From: Nonomuraea guangzhouensis | Lineage (GTDB): Bacteria > Actinomycetota > Actinomycetes > Streptosporangiales > Streptosporangiaceae | NCBI RefSeq assembly: GCF_019396345.1 | Contig: NZ_JAHKRM010000046.1 | Location: 28,903 to 92,902 of the forward strand | Reading direction: 5' to 3' | DNA: 64,000 nucleotides | In this document: in pieces, positions 45,286 to 54,786 of the stretch | Position numbering within the stretch: position 1 is the first letter of the stretch | How the letters are laid out: each line of letters starts with the position of its first letter | Program-made: the position numbers and the translations under genes | The notes under the pieces: generated by a model | What the model saw: the letters and a program-made list of their open reading frames with translations, nothing else | What the model was told of the DNA's origin: nothing | The model's database searches: none

Positions 45286-47192
45286 GGCCGTCCTTTCAGC
45301 TCAAGCGGTGCCACCTCGGGCGTCTCGAACCCGAAGATCAGTCCGTAGAAGGCCAGCTCGGCCTCCAGCACCGCCACGATAGTCTCCTCCCGGCGCCAGC
45401 CGTGCTGCTCACCGGCGAAGGTGAGCAGGGCCCACTGCTTGCCGTGCCGGTCCAGCTCGGCGACGAACCGCTCGGCCTGGCCCACGTCCACGATCGCGTC
45501 CTCCAGGCCGTGCAGCATCAGGTACGGCCCAGAGGCCCGCGCGGCGTGCAGCAGCGGCGAGCGGTCGGTGTAGCGCTGCCGGGTCTCGGGCAGCGGCCCG
45601 ATCAGGCCGTCGAGGTAGCGCGACTCGAAGTCGTGCGTCTCGGCCGCCCAGCTCTCCGGATCGGTGATCGCGTAGTGCGCGACGCCGCCCGCGAACACGT
45701 CGCTGTGCACCAGCGCCGCGACCGTGGTCCAGCCACCGGCGCTGCCGCCGCGGATCGCGATCCTGGCCGCGTCGGCCCGGCCCAGCTCGACCAGCCCGCG
45801 CGCCACCCTGGCGCAGTCGTCCACGTCGACCACGCCCCACTCGTGCCGCAGCCGCTCGCGGTAGGCGCGGCCGTAGCCGGTGGAGCCGCCGTAGTTCACC
45901 TCGGCCACGCCGAGGCCCCGGCTGGTGAAGTAGGCGACCTCCAGGTCGAGCGTCACCGTGTAGTTGCCGGTGGGCCCGCCGTGCGCGAAGACCACGTACG
46001 GCACGGGACCCTCGACGCCGGTCGGGTGGTAGAGGTGCGCGTGCACGCCCTCGATCGTGACCGTCTCGGCGGTCGGCAGCAGCGCCCGGTCGGGCAGCGG
46101 CTTCGGCTCCGACACCCTCTCGTGCGCGCCGCTGTCGAGGTCGACCACGGTCACCTCCGCCGGGGTGTACGGCGTGGCGGACACCGACACGGCCTTGCCC
46201 CCGGCGGCCGAGATCGTCGGAGCCCAGTACGTCGCCTCGCCGCCGAGCTCGCGCAGGTCGCCGCGCTCCGGGTCCAGGACGCTCAGGAGGCGGCGGCCGG
46301 CAGTGCCGTGCACGACCACCAGGCGGTCATCGGCGATCGCGAAGTAGGTGCCGCCGGGTTTCCAGGGGGCGCTGCCGACCTCGGACTCCATCGGGGTGAG
46401 GTTGCGGGCGCCGGAGCCGTCGCGGGCGATGAGGTGGATGTTCCACCAGCTGGTCGGGTCGGTGACCGCGTACAGGGTGTGCTCGTCGCGCCATTCCGCC
46501 TGGATGACGGACTCCGCCGGGCCGCCCGCGATCACCTGGTACGGCCCGGCGGTGCCGTCCTGGTCGAGGGGGGCGACGCACAGTTCGGTGCCGTCCCAGG
46601 GCATGTTCGGGTGGTCCCAGCCGATCCAGGCGACATATCCGCCGTCGGGGGAGATGCGGGGGTTCATCAGGAAATGTTGGGCTTTGGTGATCACTTTGAG
46701 CGGGCCGCCGCCGAGGGGCACGGCGACCAGGTCGCGCACGTCGTCCTGCTCGCGCACGGCCCACACCTCGTCCCGCCCGGGCGGCAGATAGAGGTCGGCG
46801 TAGCGCGCCGACCCCTCAGGCGTGAGCGCCACGGGCTCACCGGCCGCGGGCTGCCCGGCCGCGCCTCCGCTCGTGGCCGCCTCACCAGGCATCTGCGGAC
46901 CGTCCAGGCGGTAGACGCGCTGGTCGGCCCAGTTGGTGAAGACCAGGCCGCCGCCGGGCAGCGGGCGCCAGGACCGGCCGCCGTACTCGACCACGCGGTT
47001 GCGCGCGTTCCACCCCTGAGGCAGGGCGTCGACCCGCGTGCCGTCCGGCAGGCGGCGCACCACGCAGCGCCGGCCGCCTTCATGCGGGCGCGGCTCGTCC
47101 CACCAGACCTCCAGCCCGGCGGGCGTGGCGACGGCCTCCACCCACTGGGGACCACCATCGGTACGGGCCACATCAATCGGTCGAATGCTCAT
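45282..47192 (-). CDS. S9-family serine peptidase (acylaminoacyl/prolyl oligopeptidase-like)
   Basis: 636 residues. A beta-propeller N-terminal region (about 1-390) leads to the alpha/beta hydrolase domain. The catalytic Ser is in RGGSAGGW, the Asp in HGLEDAIVD and the His in GEQHGW. The class cleaves short peptides or N-acylated amino acids in the cytoplasm. It begins 3 nt after the C39-like gene stop and overlaps the M20 gene. Confidence 0.93.
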   Translation of the reverse strand: MSIRPIDVARTDGGPQWVEAVATPAGLEVWWDEPRPHEGGRRCVVRRLPDGTRVDALPQGWNARNRVVEYGGRSWRPLPGGGLVFTNWADQRVYRLDGPQMPGEAATSGGAAGQPAAGEPVALTPEGSARYADLYLPPGRDEVWAVREQDDVRDLVAVPLGGGPLKVITKAQHFLMNPRISPDGGYVAWIGWDHPNMPWDGTELCVAPLDQDGTAGPYQVIAGGPAESVIQAEWRDEHTLYAVTDPTSWWNIHLIARDGSGARNLTPMESEVGSAPWKPGGTYFAIADDRLVVVHGTAGRRLLSVLDPERGDLRELGGEATYWAPTISAAGGKAVSVSATPYTPAEVTVVDLDSGAHERVSEPKPLPDRALLPTAETVTIEGVHAHLYHPTGVEGPVPYVVFAHGGPTGNYTVTLDLEVAYFTSRGLGVAEVNYGGSTGYGRAYRERLRHEWGVVDVDDCARVARGLVELGRADAARIAIRGGSAGGWTTVAALVHSDVFAGGVAHYAITDPESWAAETHDFESRYLDGLIGPLPETRQRYTDRSPLLHAARASGPYLMLHGLEDAIVDVGQAERFVAELDRHGKQWALLTFAGEQHGWRREETIVAVLEAELAFYGLIFGFETPEVAPLELKGRP

Positions 47193-47195
47193 ATG

Positions 47196-48275
47196 TCACC
47201 AATTGCCGGGGGATGGGGGCAAGGAATGCTCGGGCGGGTGGATGACGTACACGATGCCGCCGCTGCCCGAGCTCCTGAGCCAGACGTTCTCGAACGCGGC
47301 CCGCGGATAGACCCGGCGCACCTCGGCCTCGCTCGGCGCGGCCGGGTCGTTGACGATGACGTCGCCCTCGGCGGTGAAACCCGTGACGACCAGGATGTGC
47401 CCGCTCGAGGAGTAACTGGACCCCGGCAGCTCGTGCGCCTTGAACGCCAGCGACACGATCACCGGGATCCCCGCCCGGACGAACAGGTCCAGCTCGGTCG
47501 CCGACCGCAGCCTGGTCACGAACCCGGCCAGCCCGAACCGGCCCGCGTAGGCCACGTTGAACGGCCAGTTGCCGGTGCCCTGGTAGCTGTGGTCGAACGT
47601 GCCGAGCGCCGCGTGGTCGACCACGGGACTCGGGTCGTCGGCCCCCACCCAGTCCAACTCCTCAGGACCGGGACCGCGGCCCCAGAAGCCGACGACCATC
47701 GCCACCGAGGCGGGGCTGCACCAGTTGGCGCCCCCGCCGTCCAGCTCCGGATGGTGACCGGCGTGGGTGTGCTGCGAGTGCCGGGGCACCACCAGCTCGA
47801 CGGCCTCGGCCCCGCCGTGACGGCTGAAGACGGGCGGACGCTGGGAGAGGGCGGAGGCCATCACGCCCAGGCAGTCCACGCGGGCGCCCGCGCCGTGGTG
47901 CGTGACCCGCACCCGGTAGGCCGTGACCGGCCGCCGCGCCACGAACGTGTCGACGGCCACGTCGCCGTCCTCGTCGCCCTGGCCGGGAATCGAGGTGCGG
48001 ACCTCGCCGTGCTCGGCCCAGCGGCCCATGACGTACCACTTCGACAGCTCGCCCGTCGAGACCCTGACCTGCAGCTCCACCTCGATCCACGTGCCGGGCG
48101 GGGTCAGCGCGGTCCACGAGGGGACGAGCTGGGTGGCGGTGAAGCCGATCGGGTGTTCCGGGCTGGTCCATGAGGTCAGAGGGGTGGCGGGCATGGCGAA
48201 GCGGGCGAAGGCGACGCGAGCCAGGTCCACGGTGAGCACCGGACCCATTGTGGTTTCGCACCGGTTGTCGCGCAT
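47196..48275 (-). CDS. C39-like cysteine peptidase
   Basis: 359 residues; the ATG at 48248 (MGPVLTVDLA) is an alternative start. The N-terminal half is beta-rich and unassigned. The C-terminal half is a papain-like C39-type domain, with the catalytic Cys in GGGANWCSPASVAMVVGFWG and the His in SSGHILVVTGF, followed by VIVNDPAAP. No signal peptide is evident. It is the first of three peptidase genes read in the same direction. Confidence 0.82.
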   Translation of the reverse strand: MRDNRCETTMGPVLTVDLARVAFARFAMPATPLTSWTSPEHPIGFTATQLVPSWTALTPPGTWIEVELQVRVSTGELSKWYVMGRWAEHGEVRTSIPGQGDEDGDVAVDTFVARRPVTAYRVRVTHHGAGARVDCLGVMASALSQRPPVFSRHGGAEAVELVVPRHSQHTHAGHHPELDGGGANWCSPASVAMVVGFWGRGPGPEELDWVGADDPSPVVDHAALGTFDHSYQGTGNWPFNVAYAGRFGLAGFVTRLRSATELDLFVRAGIPVIVSLAFKAHELPGSSYSSSGHILVVTGFTAEGDVIVNDPAAPSEAEVRRVYPRAAFENVWLRSSGSGGIVYVIHPPEHSLPPSPGNW

Positions 48276-48331
48276 CGGATGGTTTACGTACTGCGGTGAT
48301 CTTGTCGGTGGTGATCTCTAATGTTCCGGCC

Positions 48332-49693
48332 ATGAATCAAGCAGTGCAGGCGTATTCCTACGCCGGACCCTCCCTGCTCGCCGACGGCAGACTCGGTCTC
48401 TCGACGTCCGGTGGGACGGCGTTATCCGGTCCCCAGAGCCATCCCCGATTCTTCAGCGGCCTGCTCACCCAGGCGGCGCCGGCCGCCGCGGGCCTGCTGG
48501 CCGTGGCCGACGTGGCGCTCACCCGCTACCACCAGCCCCGCCCCGGCTGGACCCGCGACCCGGTGGTGACCTGCGACGGGGACCGGCTCAGGTTCGAGTC
48601 GTTCTCCGCCTGCGGCGGCGTCTACGCCCGGCTCGACGTGCTCGCCCTGGACGGCGACGTGCTCGACCGCGGCACCACGAACGTCGACGTCAACGGCCCG
48701 CTCCGCGAGGCGCTGGCCAGGGTGGGCGGCAGGGACCCGCTCCACCTGGGCGTCGGGCCCGACGAGCTGGCGGTGACCACGCTCGACGGCGCGGTCGTGG
48801 AGAAGAAGGTGCCGCTGCCGTCGCGCTGGCTGCGCGGCTTCGCCGAGGTTCAGGTGATCGCGGCCGCCTTCGACCTGCGGGCCGAGCTGCGCGGACCGCA
48901 GGCCGTACGCTTCCTGCGCTCGCTGCCGAAGCGGGCGAACGCGACCGTCTGGGCGATCCCCGCGGGCCGTGACCTGCGGGTGGCGACCGCGCCCGCGCCC
49001 GGCGGCGTCTGCCTGTCCGGGGTCGGCCGGATCGCCACGCTGATGCCGCTGCTCAGGTTCGCCAAGGCACTGCGCGTGTACGGTCCGGCGGGTGGGGCTG
49101 GGCATCAGGCGAGCGGTCCGGCGGGTGGCGCTGGGCATCAGGCGAGTGCCTGGGAGCTGGAGTTGCCCGGCATGCGCTACACGCTGGCGATCTCGCCGCA
49201 GCCGTGGCGCGGCTTCTCCGGAGAGGGCGCGGTGCTCGCCGACCTGGCCACCGACGAGGCCGCCGAGGACGCCGACGTGGTGGGGATGCTGCTCAACTTC
49301 GAGCCCGCCGTGGAGATCGGGCTGCTGGCCGACCGCTCGGGCCTGCCCCCGTCGCGGGTACGCGCCGCGCTGACCCAGCTCGGCACGTCCGGGCGCGTCG
49401 GCTACGACCTGCACGAGGCCGCCCACTTCCACCGCGAACTCCCCTACGACCGGGACCAGGTCGCCGAGCTCAACCCACGCCTCACCGCCGCCCGCGCGCT
49501 GGCCGACTCCGGTGCGGTGCGCCTCTCCGGTGACACGGCCGAAGTGACAACGGATGGCGGCGTACGGCTGGTCCGCCTCGCCGAGGGGTCCTGCACCTGT
49601 CCGTGGTGGTTCGACCATGCCGGGCGCGGACCGTGCAAGCACGTACTCGCCGCTCAGATCGCCGCCCGCGCCCGTGCCGAGGTCGAGGCGTGA
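48332..49693 (+). CDS. SWIM zinc-finger protein
   Basis: 453 residues from the ATG at 48332 (MNQAVQAYSYAGPSLLADG). The C-terminal SWIM motif has zinc ligands in GSCTCPWWFDHAGRGPCKHVLA (CxC...CxH). A winged-helix-like region lies at about 350-400 (DRSGLPPSRVRAALTQLGTSGRVGYD). Two 11-residue in-frame repeats of GPAGGAGHQAS occur near residue 251. SWIM domains bind nucleic acid or protein. It overlaps the DUF6493-like gene by GTGA. Confidence 0.88.
   Translation: MNQAVQAYSYAGPSLLADGRLGLSTSGGTALSGPQSHPRFFSGLLTQAAPAAAGLLAVADVALTRYHQPRPGWTRDPVVTCDGDRLRFESFSACGGVYARLDVLALDGDVLDRGTTNVDVNGPLREALARVGGRDPLHLGVGPDELAVTTLDGAVVEKKVPLPSRWLRGFAEVQVIAAAFDLRAELRGPQAVRFLRSLPKRANATVWAIPAGRDLRVATAPAPGGVCLSGVGRIATLMPLLRFAKALRVYGPAGGAGHQASGPAGGAGHQASAWELELPGMRYTLAISPQPWRGFSGEGAVLADLATDEAAEDADVVGMLLNFEPAVEIGLLADRSGLPPSRVRAALTQLGTSGRVGYDLHEAAHFHRELPYDRDQVAELNPRLTAARALADSGAVRLSGDTAEVTTDGGVRLVRLAEGSCTCPWWFDHAGRGPCKHVLAAQIAARARAEVEA
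49082..49147 (+). repeat. Two tandem 33-bp repeats inside the SWIM gene
   Basis: Units 49082-49114 and 49115-49147 differ at two positions and each encode GPAGGAGHQAS. The insert lies between two conserved-looking segments and keeps the frame. The period matches that of the repeat array in the next gene. Confidence 0.85.
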
Positions 49694-51878
49694 GCGCTCG
49701 GGAGGCCGTGGAGGAGGCCCTCGCCACCTGTGATCCGGCGAAGGCCGCGGAGATCGGCACCTGGCTGATGTCGCTGACGGTGCTCCAGAGCGAGGGCACG
49801 ATCGACCGGGGGCTGCTGATCGACGGCTGCCTCCGCCGTTTCCTGCGCGGCGGCTCGGCCGGCGACCTGCGCTTCTTCGCCCGGCTGCACGAACTCCTCG
49901 AACCCACTTACGCCGAGGTCGCCTCACGGGCCCACGACTACCTGCGGCTGCTGCCCGCCGCGCCGGGAGCGGTCGCCGAGCTGGCGCTGCGCACCTGCGC
50001 CGGCTCGACGCGCTCGACCCCGCCGACGTGGCGGAGGCCCTCCAAGCGCTGCTGTTCAGGCCCGAGCGCAAGCTGGTGTCCGTCGGGCTGACCTGGCTCG
50101 ACCAGGCCGCCCGCGCCGCCGGTGACAATGCCGACGAATACGCCCTGGCCCTGGCGTACGCCTTCGCCTGCGAATCCCCCGACATCCAGGAGCGGGCCGT
50201 ACGGCTGGCGCTCAAGCACGGCGCGCGGTTCACCCCTTCGGGCGCCGAGGTCATCCGCGACGCGCTCGGACTGCTCCCACCGGACCTCGGCGAACAGCTC
50301 GTGACCATGTTCGGCGGTGAGGTGGCGGCCGACGAGGACGACGACTTCGTGCCCGTGCCGCTGCCCGAGTTGCCCTCGCTGGACGCCGGCTTTCCGCCGA
50401 TCGAGGACATCCGGGAGCTGGGCGTCTTCCCCGACCGCGAGGACTGGCAGGGCACCGAACGCTGGCTGGCGGCGTTCGTCCGGTTCTGCACCGAGGACCG
50501 TGACCTGCTCCGCTCGGTGCTGGCGCGCAGGACGAGCTGGCCGACGCGTCTGGACGTGCAGCCGGAGTGGCGCTACCTCGACCAGTGGTCCGAAGCGATG
50601 GCCAGGCAGATCGTCACACCCGAGATCCGGTTCGACCCGCCGCCGGTGTCCTCGTCGGTGCCGTGGCCGTCACTGTCGTCGCGGTTGCCGTCGCCCGCGA
50701 GGGTGTCGCCGCAGCACCTGTTCCTGCTGCGGCGCTGGGCCGAGGTCCACGCCGCGCTGCGGGCGGGCACGCTGCCGCCGTACCTGCTGGCCACCCCGAC
50801 GAGCGGCACCGGGCACCTGGATCCCGGCGTGCTGGTCGACCGGCTCGAAGGCTATGAACGTACCGGTGTCAAGGCCTTGGACGTCGACCTGTGGCAGGCG
50901 CTCCTGCGGCTGCCCCGCTCGATCGCGCCCGAGGTGGTGGCGCGTGCTGGCGGGCTGACGTCCAGGGCGGGCAGCACGGCCGCGCGGTGGATGAGCGACC
51001 GGCCCTCGCCGGTGACCGCCGTCGGGTGGACACGCGGCTTCACTCCCTGCGCCGGCGACCGCGAGCCCTCCGGCGGGGAGCATCCCGACCTCGTGCCCAG
51101 GATCGACCTCCGGTACGGGGAGTCCGGTCCGCCGCTCGACCTCCGGTACGGGGAGTCCAGTCTGCCGCTCGAGCTCCCGTACGGGGAAGTCGATCCGCCG
51201 CCCGACCTCCCGCGTGGCGAGTTCAGTCCGCTCCGGGACCTGTTCTCCGACCCGGACCGGCAGCGGTGGGACGGCCACAGTGTCTACCTGCCGTGGTGGC
51301 CCGCCGTGCTGCCGTCGGACCGGGAGGTGGTGGCGCTGCACTGCCTGCCGTCCCTGCTGTACCAGTGGAACGCGCTCGGGGCGGAGTCCGGCATCCTGCG
51401 GGCGCTGGCTCGGGCGGACGGGGTGGCGGGGGAGGGGGTGGCGTTGCTCTTGGCGTACTTCCTGGTCGAGCGAGACTCCCGGCTGGGCGGGACGCAGCCC
51501 AACGCGGGGGTCCGGGTGCTGGTCGGGATGGCCGAGCGGGGTGACCTGCCCGCCGCCGAGGTGGGGCGGCAGCTCGCGCTGTTGCTGCGCAGGGCCTGGT
51601 TCAAGCTGGGCGCGGTGGTCTAGTCGCTGGAGAGCGCGGCTCGGCACGGGGCGCACGTGGAGGTGTGGGAGGTGGTGGCCGGGTTCCTGGCCGTCTACCT
51701 GCCCGGGCCGGGGGAGCATCCGCGGACCGCCCACACCCAGGCGCTCGGTTTCGCCGTACGGGCGGCGGCATGGGCGGGGGCCCGAGGGGAGCTGCCGTGC
51801 GTCGCGGAGATCGCGCGGCGCAGGGGGAGCAGCGGCTTCGTCCGTGAGGCACGCCGCCTGCACGCCCGGCTCAGCTGA
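49690..51878 (+). pseudogene. DUF6493-like protein gene, frameshifted and with internal amber stop
   Basis: The first frame opens at GTG 49690 (overlapping the SWIM stop) and reads to about 49992 (AREAVEEALATCDPAKAAEIGTW ... AVAELALR). One base appears to be missing: an extra C would give Leu-Arg-His-Leu-Arg-Arg-Leu-Asp, continuing into a second frame (ALDPADVAEALQALLFRPERKLV) open to 51620. There TAG (51621-51623) interrupts, yet the same frame goes on with coherent protein (SLESAARHGAHVEVWEVVAGF) to 51878. Intact it would be about 729 residues, beside a SWIM gene as in other actinomycetes. Substrate or role unknown. Confidence 0.75.
51102..51233 (+). repeat. Four tandem 33-bp repeats inside the DUF6493-like gene
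   Basis: Units begin at 51102, 51135, 51168 and 51201, each 33 bp, coding 11-residue blocks such as LDLRYGESGPP, LDLRYGESSLP, LELPYGEVDPP and PDLPRGEFSPL. The first two are nearly identical and the others diverged. They form an acidic, Pro-rich linker. Confidence 0.85.
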
Positions 51879-51977
51879 TCCGCCTGTCCGCCCGGCTCAT
51901 TGGGCGGGTCCGCCGGCCGGAGCACGTCGCCCTGACCGGCTTTCGCCGACGGGCCTCTGCCCGGTCGGCGGCTCGGC

Positions 51978-52028
51978 GGTCAGAGGTACCGGCCGGGGAG
52001 AGTGTGGTCGGTCAGAGGTACAGGCCGG
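51978..52028. repeat. 19-bp direct duplication at the end of the AAA gene
   Basis: GGTCAGAGGTACCGGCCGG (51978-51996) and GGTCAGAGGTACAGGCCGG (52010-52028) differ at one base. The second copy contains the stop codon and last codons of the minus-strand AAA ATPase gene, so the first is a duplicate just outside it. The 51879-52011 spacer holds nothing else recognisable. Confidence 0.75.
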
Positions 52029-53121
52029 TGGACTCGCCCTCGGCGTGCGGTGGGATCGTGCGGCCCGCGCGGAGCGCGTACAGCTCCGCCAGCGTCGCCC
52101 CCGACGGCCCGACGCCCTGTGACGAGCCGAGCCAGCCGACCGCCTCGTCCCTGGTCAGCGCGCCGATCTCGAGCTGGGCCAGGCACCGGCCAGGCCGGAC
52201 GACGGCGGGGTGCAGCCGGGTCAGGTCCTCGTTCGTGGTGATCGCCACCAGCACGTCACGGCCCTGCCCCAGCAGGCCGTCGGTGAGGTTCAGCAGCCGC
52301 GACAGCCCCTGACCCGTCTGGGCCTTGGCGGACGAGCTGATCAGCTCGTCGCAGTCCTCCAGTACGAGCAGCCGCCACCGCTGCTTGTCCTCATCGGTGT
52401 CATAGCCGACCGCCACCTCCATGAGGTAGCCCGGCTCGTTGAACAGGCGCTCCGGATCGAGTACGCAGTCGACCTGGCACCAGTCCTGCCACTGCTTGGC
52501 CAGCGAGCGCAGCAGCGTGGTCTTGCCGGTGCCCGGCGGGCCGTGCAGCAGGATGAGGCGCCCGCCGATGTCGGCCGGGGTGACCGTCATCAGGCCATCT
52601 AGCGACCGGCGCACCCGGGCGGAGTAGTTGCCGCTGATCTCGTCCCACGGCGAGGCGGTGATCGGCTTCTCGGAGCGGGTGCCGCCGTGCGTGCCGCGCC
52701 ACCAGAAGCCCATCTCGACGTGGTCGGTGTCGGGCTCCGGTTCCTCGGCGCCGTCGGTGCACTCCTTCAGTACGGACCGGGCCAGCTCGTCGCTGACGGC
52801 CGTGACGCTGACGGTCGCGGTGCGGTTGCGGTGCCGGATGATCCGTAAGGTCCAGCCTTCGCCGCAGATCAGGCGCGACTCGGAACCGTCCTGCACCTGT
52901 GCGGTGCGGACGATCCGGCCTTGCTCGGGACGGAGCGCGGCGTCGGGGCGTACGCGCTCCAGGTTGGCCAGGCGGGACCAGGGCTGCACACCAGTCGCGA
53001 ACGGCGACAGCGCCAGAGCGTCGATGACGTCGATGGCGGAGTCGGCGTCGTCGATCCAGATGTTCATCGGAAGCTCGGGGGAATCCGGACTGGGGAACGG
53101 CACCTCCTTAATCACAGACAT
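52012..53121 (-). CDS. AAA-type ATPase (DUF5925-like)
   Basis: 369 residues from ATG 53121 (MSVIKEVPFPSPDSPELPMNIWIDDADSA). A unique N-terminal half is followed by an AAA core: Walker A HGPPGTGKTTLL, Walker B LLVLEDCDEL, sensor 1 AITTNED and the arginine finger region RPGRCLAQ. This layout matches an actinobacterial DUF5925/AAA family. It lies convergent to the SWIM/DUF6493 pair; any functional link is inferred. Confidence 0.85.
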   Translation of the reverse strand: MSVIKEVPFPSPDSPELPMNIWIDDADSAIDVIDALALSPFATGVQPWSRLANLERVRPDAALRPEQGRIVRTAQVQDGSESRLICGEGWTLRIIRHRNRTATVSVTAVSDELARSVLKECTDGAEEPEPDTDHVEMGFWWRGTHGGTRSEKPITASPWDEISGNYSARVRRSLDGLMTVTPADIGGRLILLHGPPGTGKTTLLRSLAKQWQDWCQVDCVLDPERLFNEPGYLMEVAVGYDTDEDKQRWRLLVLEDCDELISSSAKAQTGQGLSRLLNLTDGLLGQGRDVLVAITTNEDLTRLHPAVVRPGRCLAQLEIGALTRDEAVGWLGSSQGVGPSGATLAELYALRAGRTIPPHAEGESTGLYL

Positions 53122-53201
53122 AACACTAATAGTCCTGGTTCGCGGCCCGGTCTGTCGACGGGATTTGCGCAATTCCGGGGGTATTGCTGGCGCTCCGGGT
53201 G

Positions 53202-54701
53202 TCAGCTCCGGGTGAGTTCTCCGGTTTCCTCCACCAAGCCGAGGCCCGGTACGTCACGCCAGAGATAGGTGAGCTTGTCGCCGTGGAGCGTGAGCGAGAC
53301 CGTGCCCGGGATGCAGCCGCCGGTGTCGGGCTGGAGAGTGAAGGTCAGCCGCGCATCGGCCACCTTGGTCAGTGTGATCTTGCCGGTGCAGCTGCCGCTG
53401 CTGTTCTTCTCCTCCCACGGGGCGGTGGACCGCCCGGTCTTCAGCTCGATGATGTTGGTGGCGCCCTCGGTGTCGATCGGGTTCGTGGAGGTGGTGTGGC
53501 CGGACCACTTGCCGGCGAACGCGGCGGGGATCTTCGGCGAGCCGTTCTGCGGCTTGGTGGTCGCCGGGCCCGTGGTGGGGGTTGGCTTGGTGGCCGTCTG
53601 GTCGGCGGGTTCCTCGGTGGTGGCGGTCGCGCGTGGCGTGTGGCTGGTGGACGTCTGGGTCGGGGCGCGGTTGATCCAGAGGAGGGTGCCTCCCGCTGCG
53701 GCAAGGGCGAGCACGGCCGCCAGCACGCCGATCAGCAGGCCCCGCGAGCGGTTGCGCCCGGAGACGTCGGTGGTGAGCGCCGGAGCTCGCGGCCCCGTAT
53801 GTTCCCCGGCGCCCGCATCGGGGATGCCGCCCGGCCCTCCGGCGGGGTGGCCCGGCGAAGGGGAAGGCGGGGCTCCGGTGGGGTGGCCCGGCGAAGGGGC
53901 TGGTGGGGCCGCGGTGGGGTTGACCAGGGAGACCATCAGGTCCCGGGCCGTGGGCCGGTGCGCGGGGTCCTTCGACAGGCACGACGCCAGCAGCCCCCGC
54001 AGCCGGGGCGGCAGCTCCGACAGGTCCGGGTTCGCGTGCAGGACCCGGTGGAGCACCGCGGGCACCGTGTCCGCGCCGAACGGACTGCGGCCCGTCGCCG
54101 CGAACACCATCGTCGCCGCCCACGCGAACACGTCCGACGCGGGGGCGGCGGGCGAGCCGGCGATCTGCTCGGGCGCCAGGTAGGCGGGCGTCCCGATCAG
54201 CCCCGACGTCATCGTCGCCGCGCCCTCCGCCCTGGCGATGCCGAAGTCCACCACCCGGGGGCCGTCGGGACCGAGCAGTACGTTGGCCGGCTTGAAGTCC
54301 CGGTGCACGACGCCCGCCGCGTGGATGGCCGCGAGGGCCGTGGCGGTGCCCACCACCAGGCGCTCCAACTCGCCGCCGCGCAACGGGCCGCGTTCGCGAG
54401 CCCGGTCGGCCAGCGACAGGCCCTCCACGAATTCGCTCACCACGTAGGGCCGCGGCCCCTCGATCGAGACGTCCAGCACGCGTGCCGTACAGAAGGAGGC
54501 GATGCTCTCCAGCGCGTCGAGCTCACGCGCCAGCCGCGCGCGGGTCTCCTGGTCGCCGGTGCTGAGCAGCTTGATCGCGACCGCCTCGCCGTCGCGGGAG
54601 TGCGCCAGGTAGACGACGCCCTGCCCACCCTTGCCGAGCCGCCCGGCGAGGCGGTACGCACCGAGCGATGGGGGATCGTCCGGGGCCAGGGGGGTCGCCA
54701 T
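53202..54701 (-). CDS. Transmembrane serine/threonine protein kinase
   Basis: 499 residues. Kinase domain about 12-265: GRLGKGGQGVVYLA (glycine loop), AIKLLS (Lys), HRDFKPANVLL (catalytic), VVDFGIARA (DFG) and GTPAYLAPEQ. A Pro-rich linker with SPGHPTGAPPSPSPGHPAGG repeats and one membrane helix (GLLIGVLAAVLALAAAGGTLLWI) lead to an extracellular Thr-rich stretch and a C-terminal beta domain with two cysteines. A start 24 bp upstream is possible. It is divergent from the ion-channel gene. Confidence 0.92.
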   Translation of the reverse strand: MATPLAPDDPPSLGAYRLAGRLGKGGQGVVYLAHSRDGEAVAIKLLSTGDQETRARLARELDALESIASFCTARVLDVSIEGPRPYVVSEFVEGLSLADRARERGPLRGGELERLVVGTATALAAIHAAGVVHRDFKPANVLLGPDGPRVVDFGIARAEGAATMTSGLIGTPAYLAPEQIAGSPAAPASDVFAWAATMVFAATGRSPFGADTVPAVLHRVLHANPDLSELPPRLRGLLASCLSKDPAHRPTARDLMVSLVNPTAAPPAPSPGHPTGAPPSPSPGHPAGGPGGIPDAGAGEHTGPRAPALTTDVSGRNRSRGLLIGVLAAVLALAAAGGTLLWINRAPTQTSTSHTPRATATTEEPADQTATKPTPTTGPATTKPQNGSPKIPAAFAGKWSGHTTSTNPIDTEGATNIIELKTGRSTAPWEEKNSSGSCTGKITLTKVADARLTFTLQPDTGGCIPGTVSLTLHGDKLTYLWRDVPGLGLVEETGELTRS

Positions 54702-54786
54702 GGCGGCTACGTTACCGCTCACCATGCATCCGCCTGGTTGGGCCGGTACCTTGTCTCCTTGGTCAACTGACGGGGAGGTATTCGGG

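Noticed and set aside
45402..48173. A 923-codon open frame on the plus strand
   Set aside because: It is antisense to the S9 and C39-like peptidase genes, is Arg/His/Gly/Val-rich and has no motif; typical high-GC shadow.
53184..54770. A 528-codon plus-strand frame over the Ser/Thr kinase gene
   Set aside because: Antisense to a gene with all kinase motifs intact.
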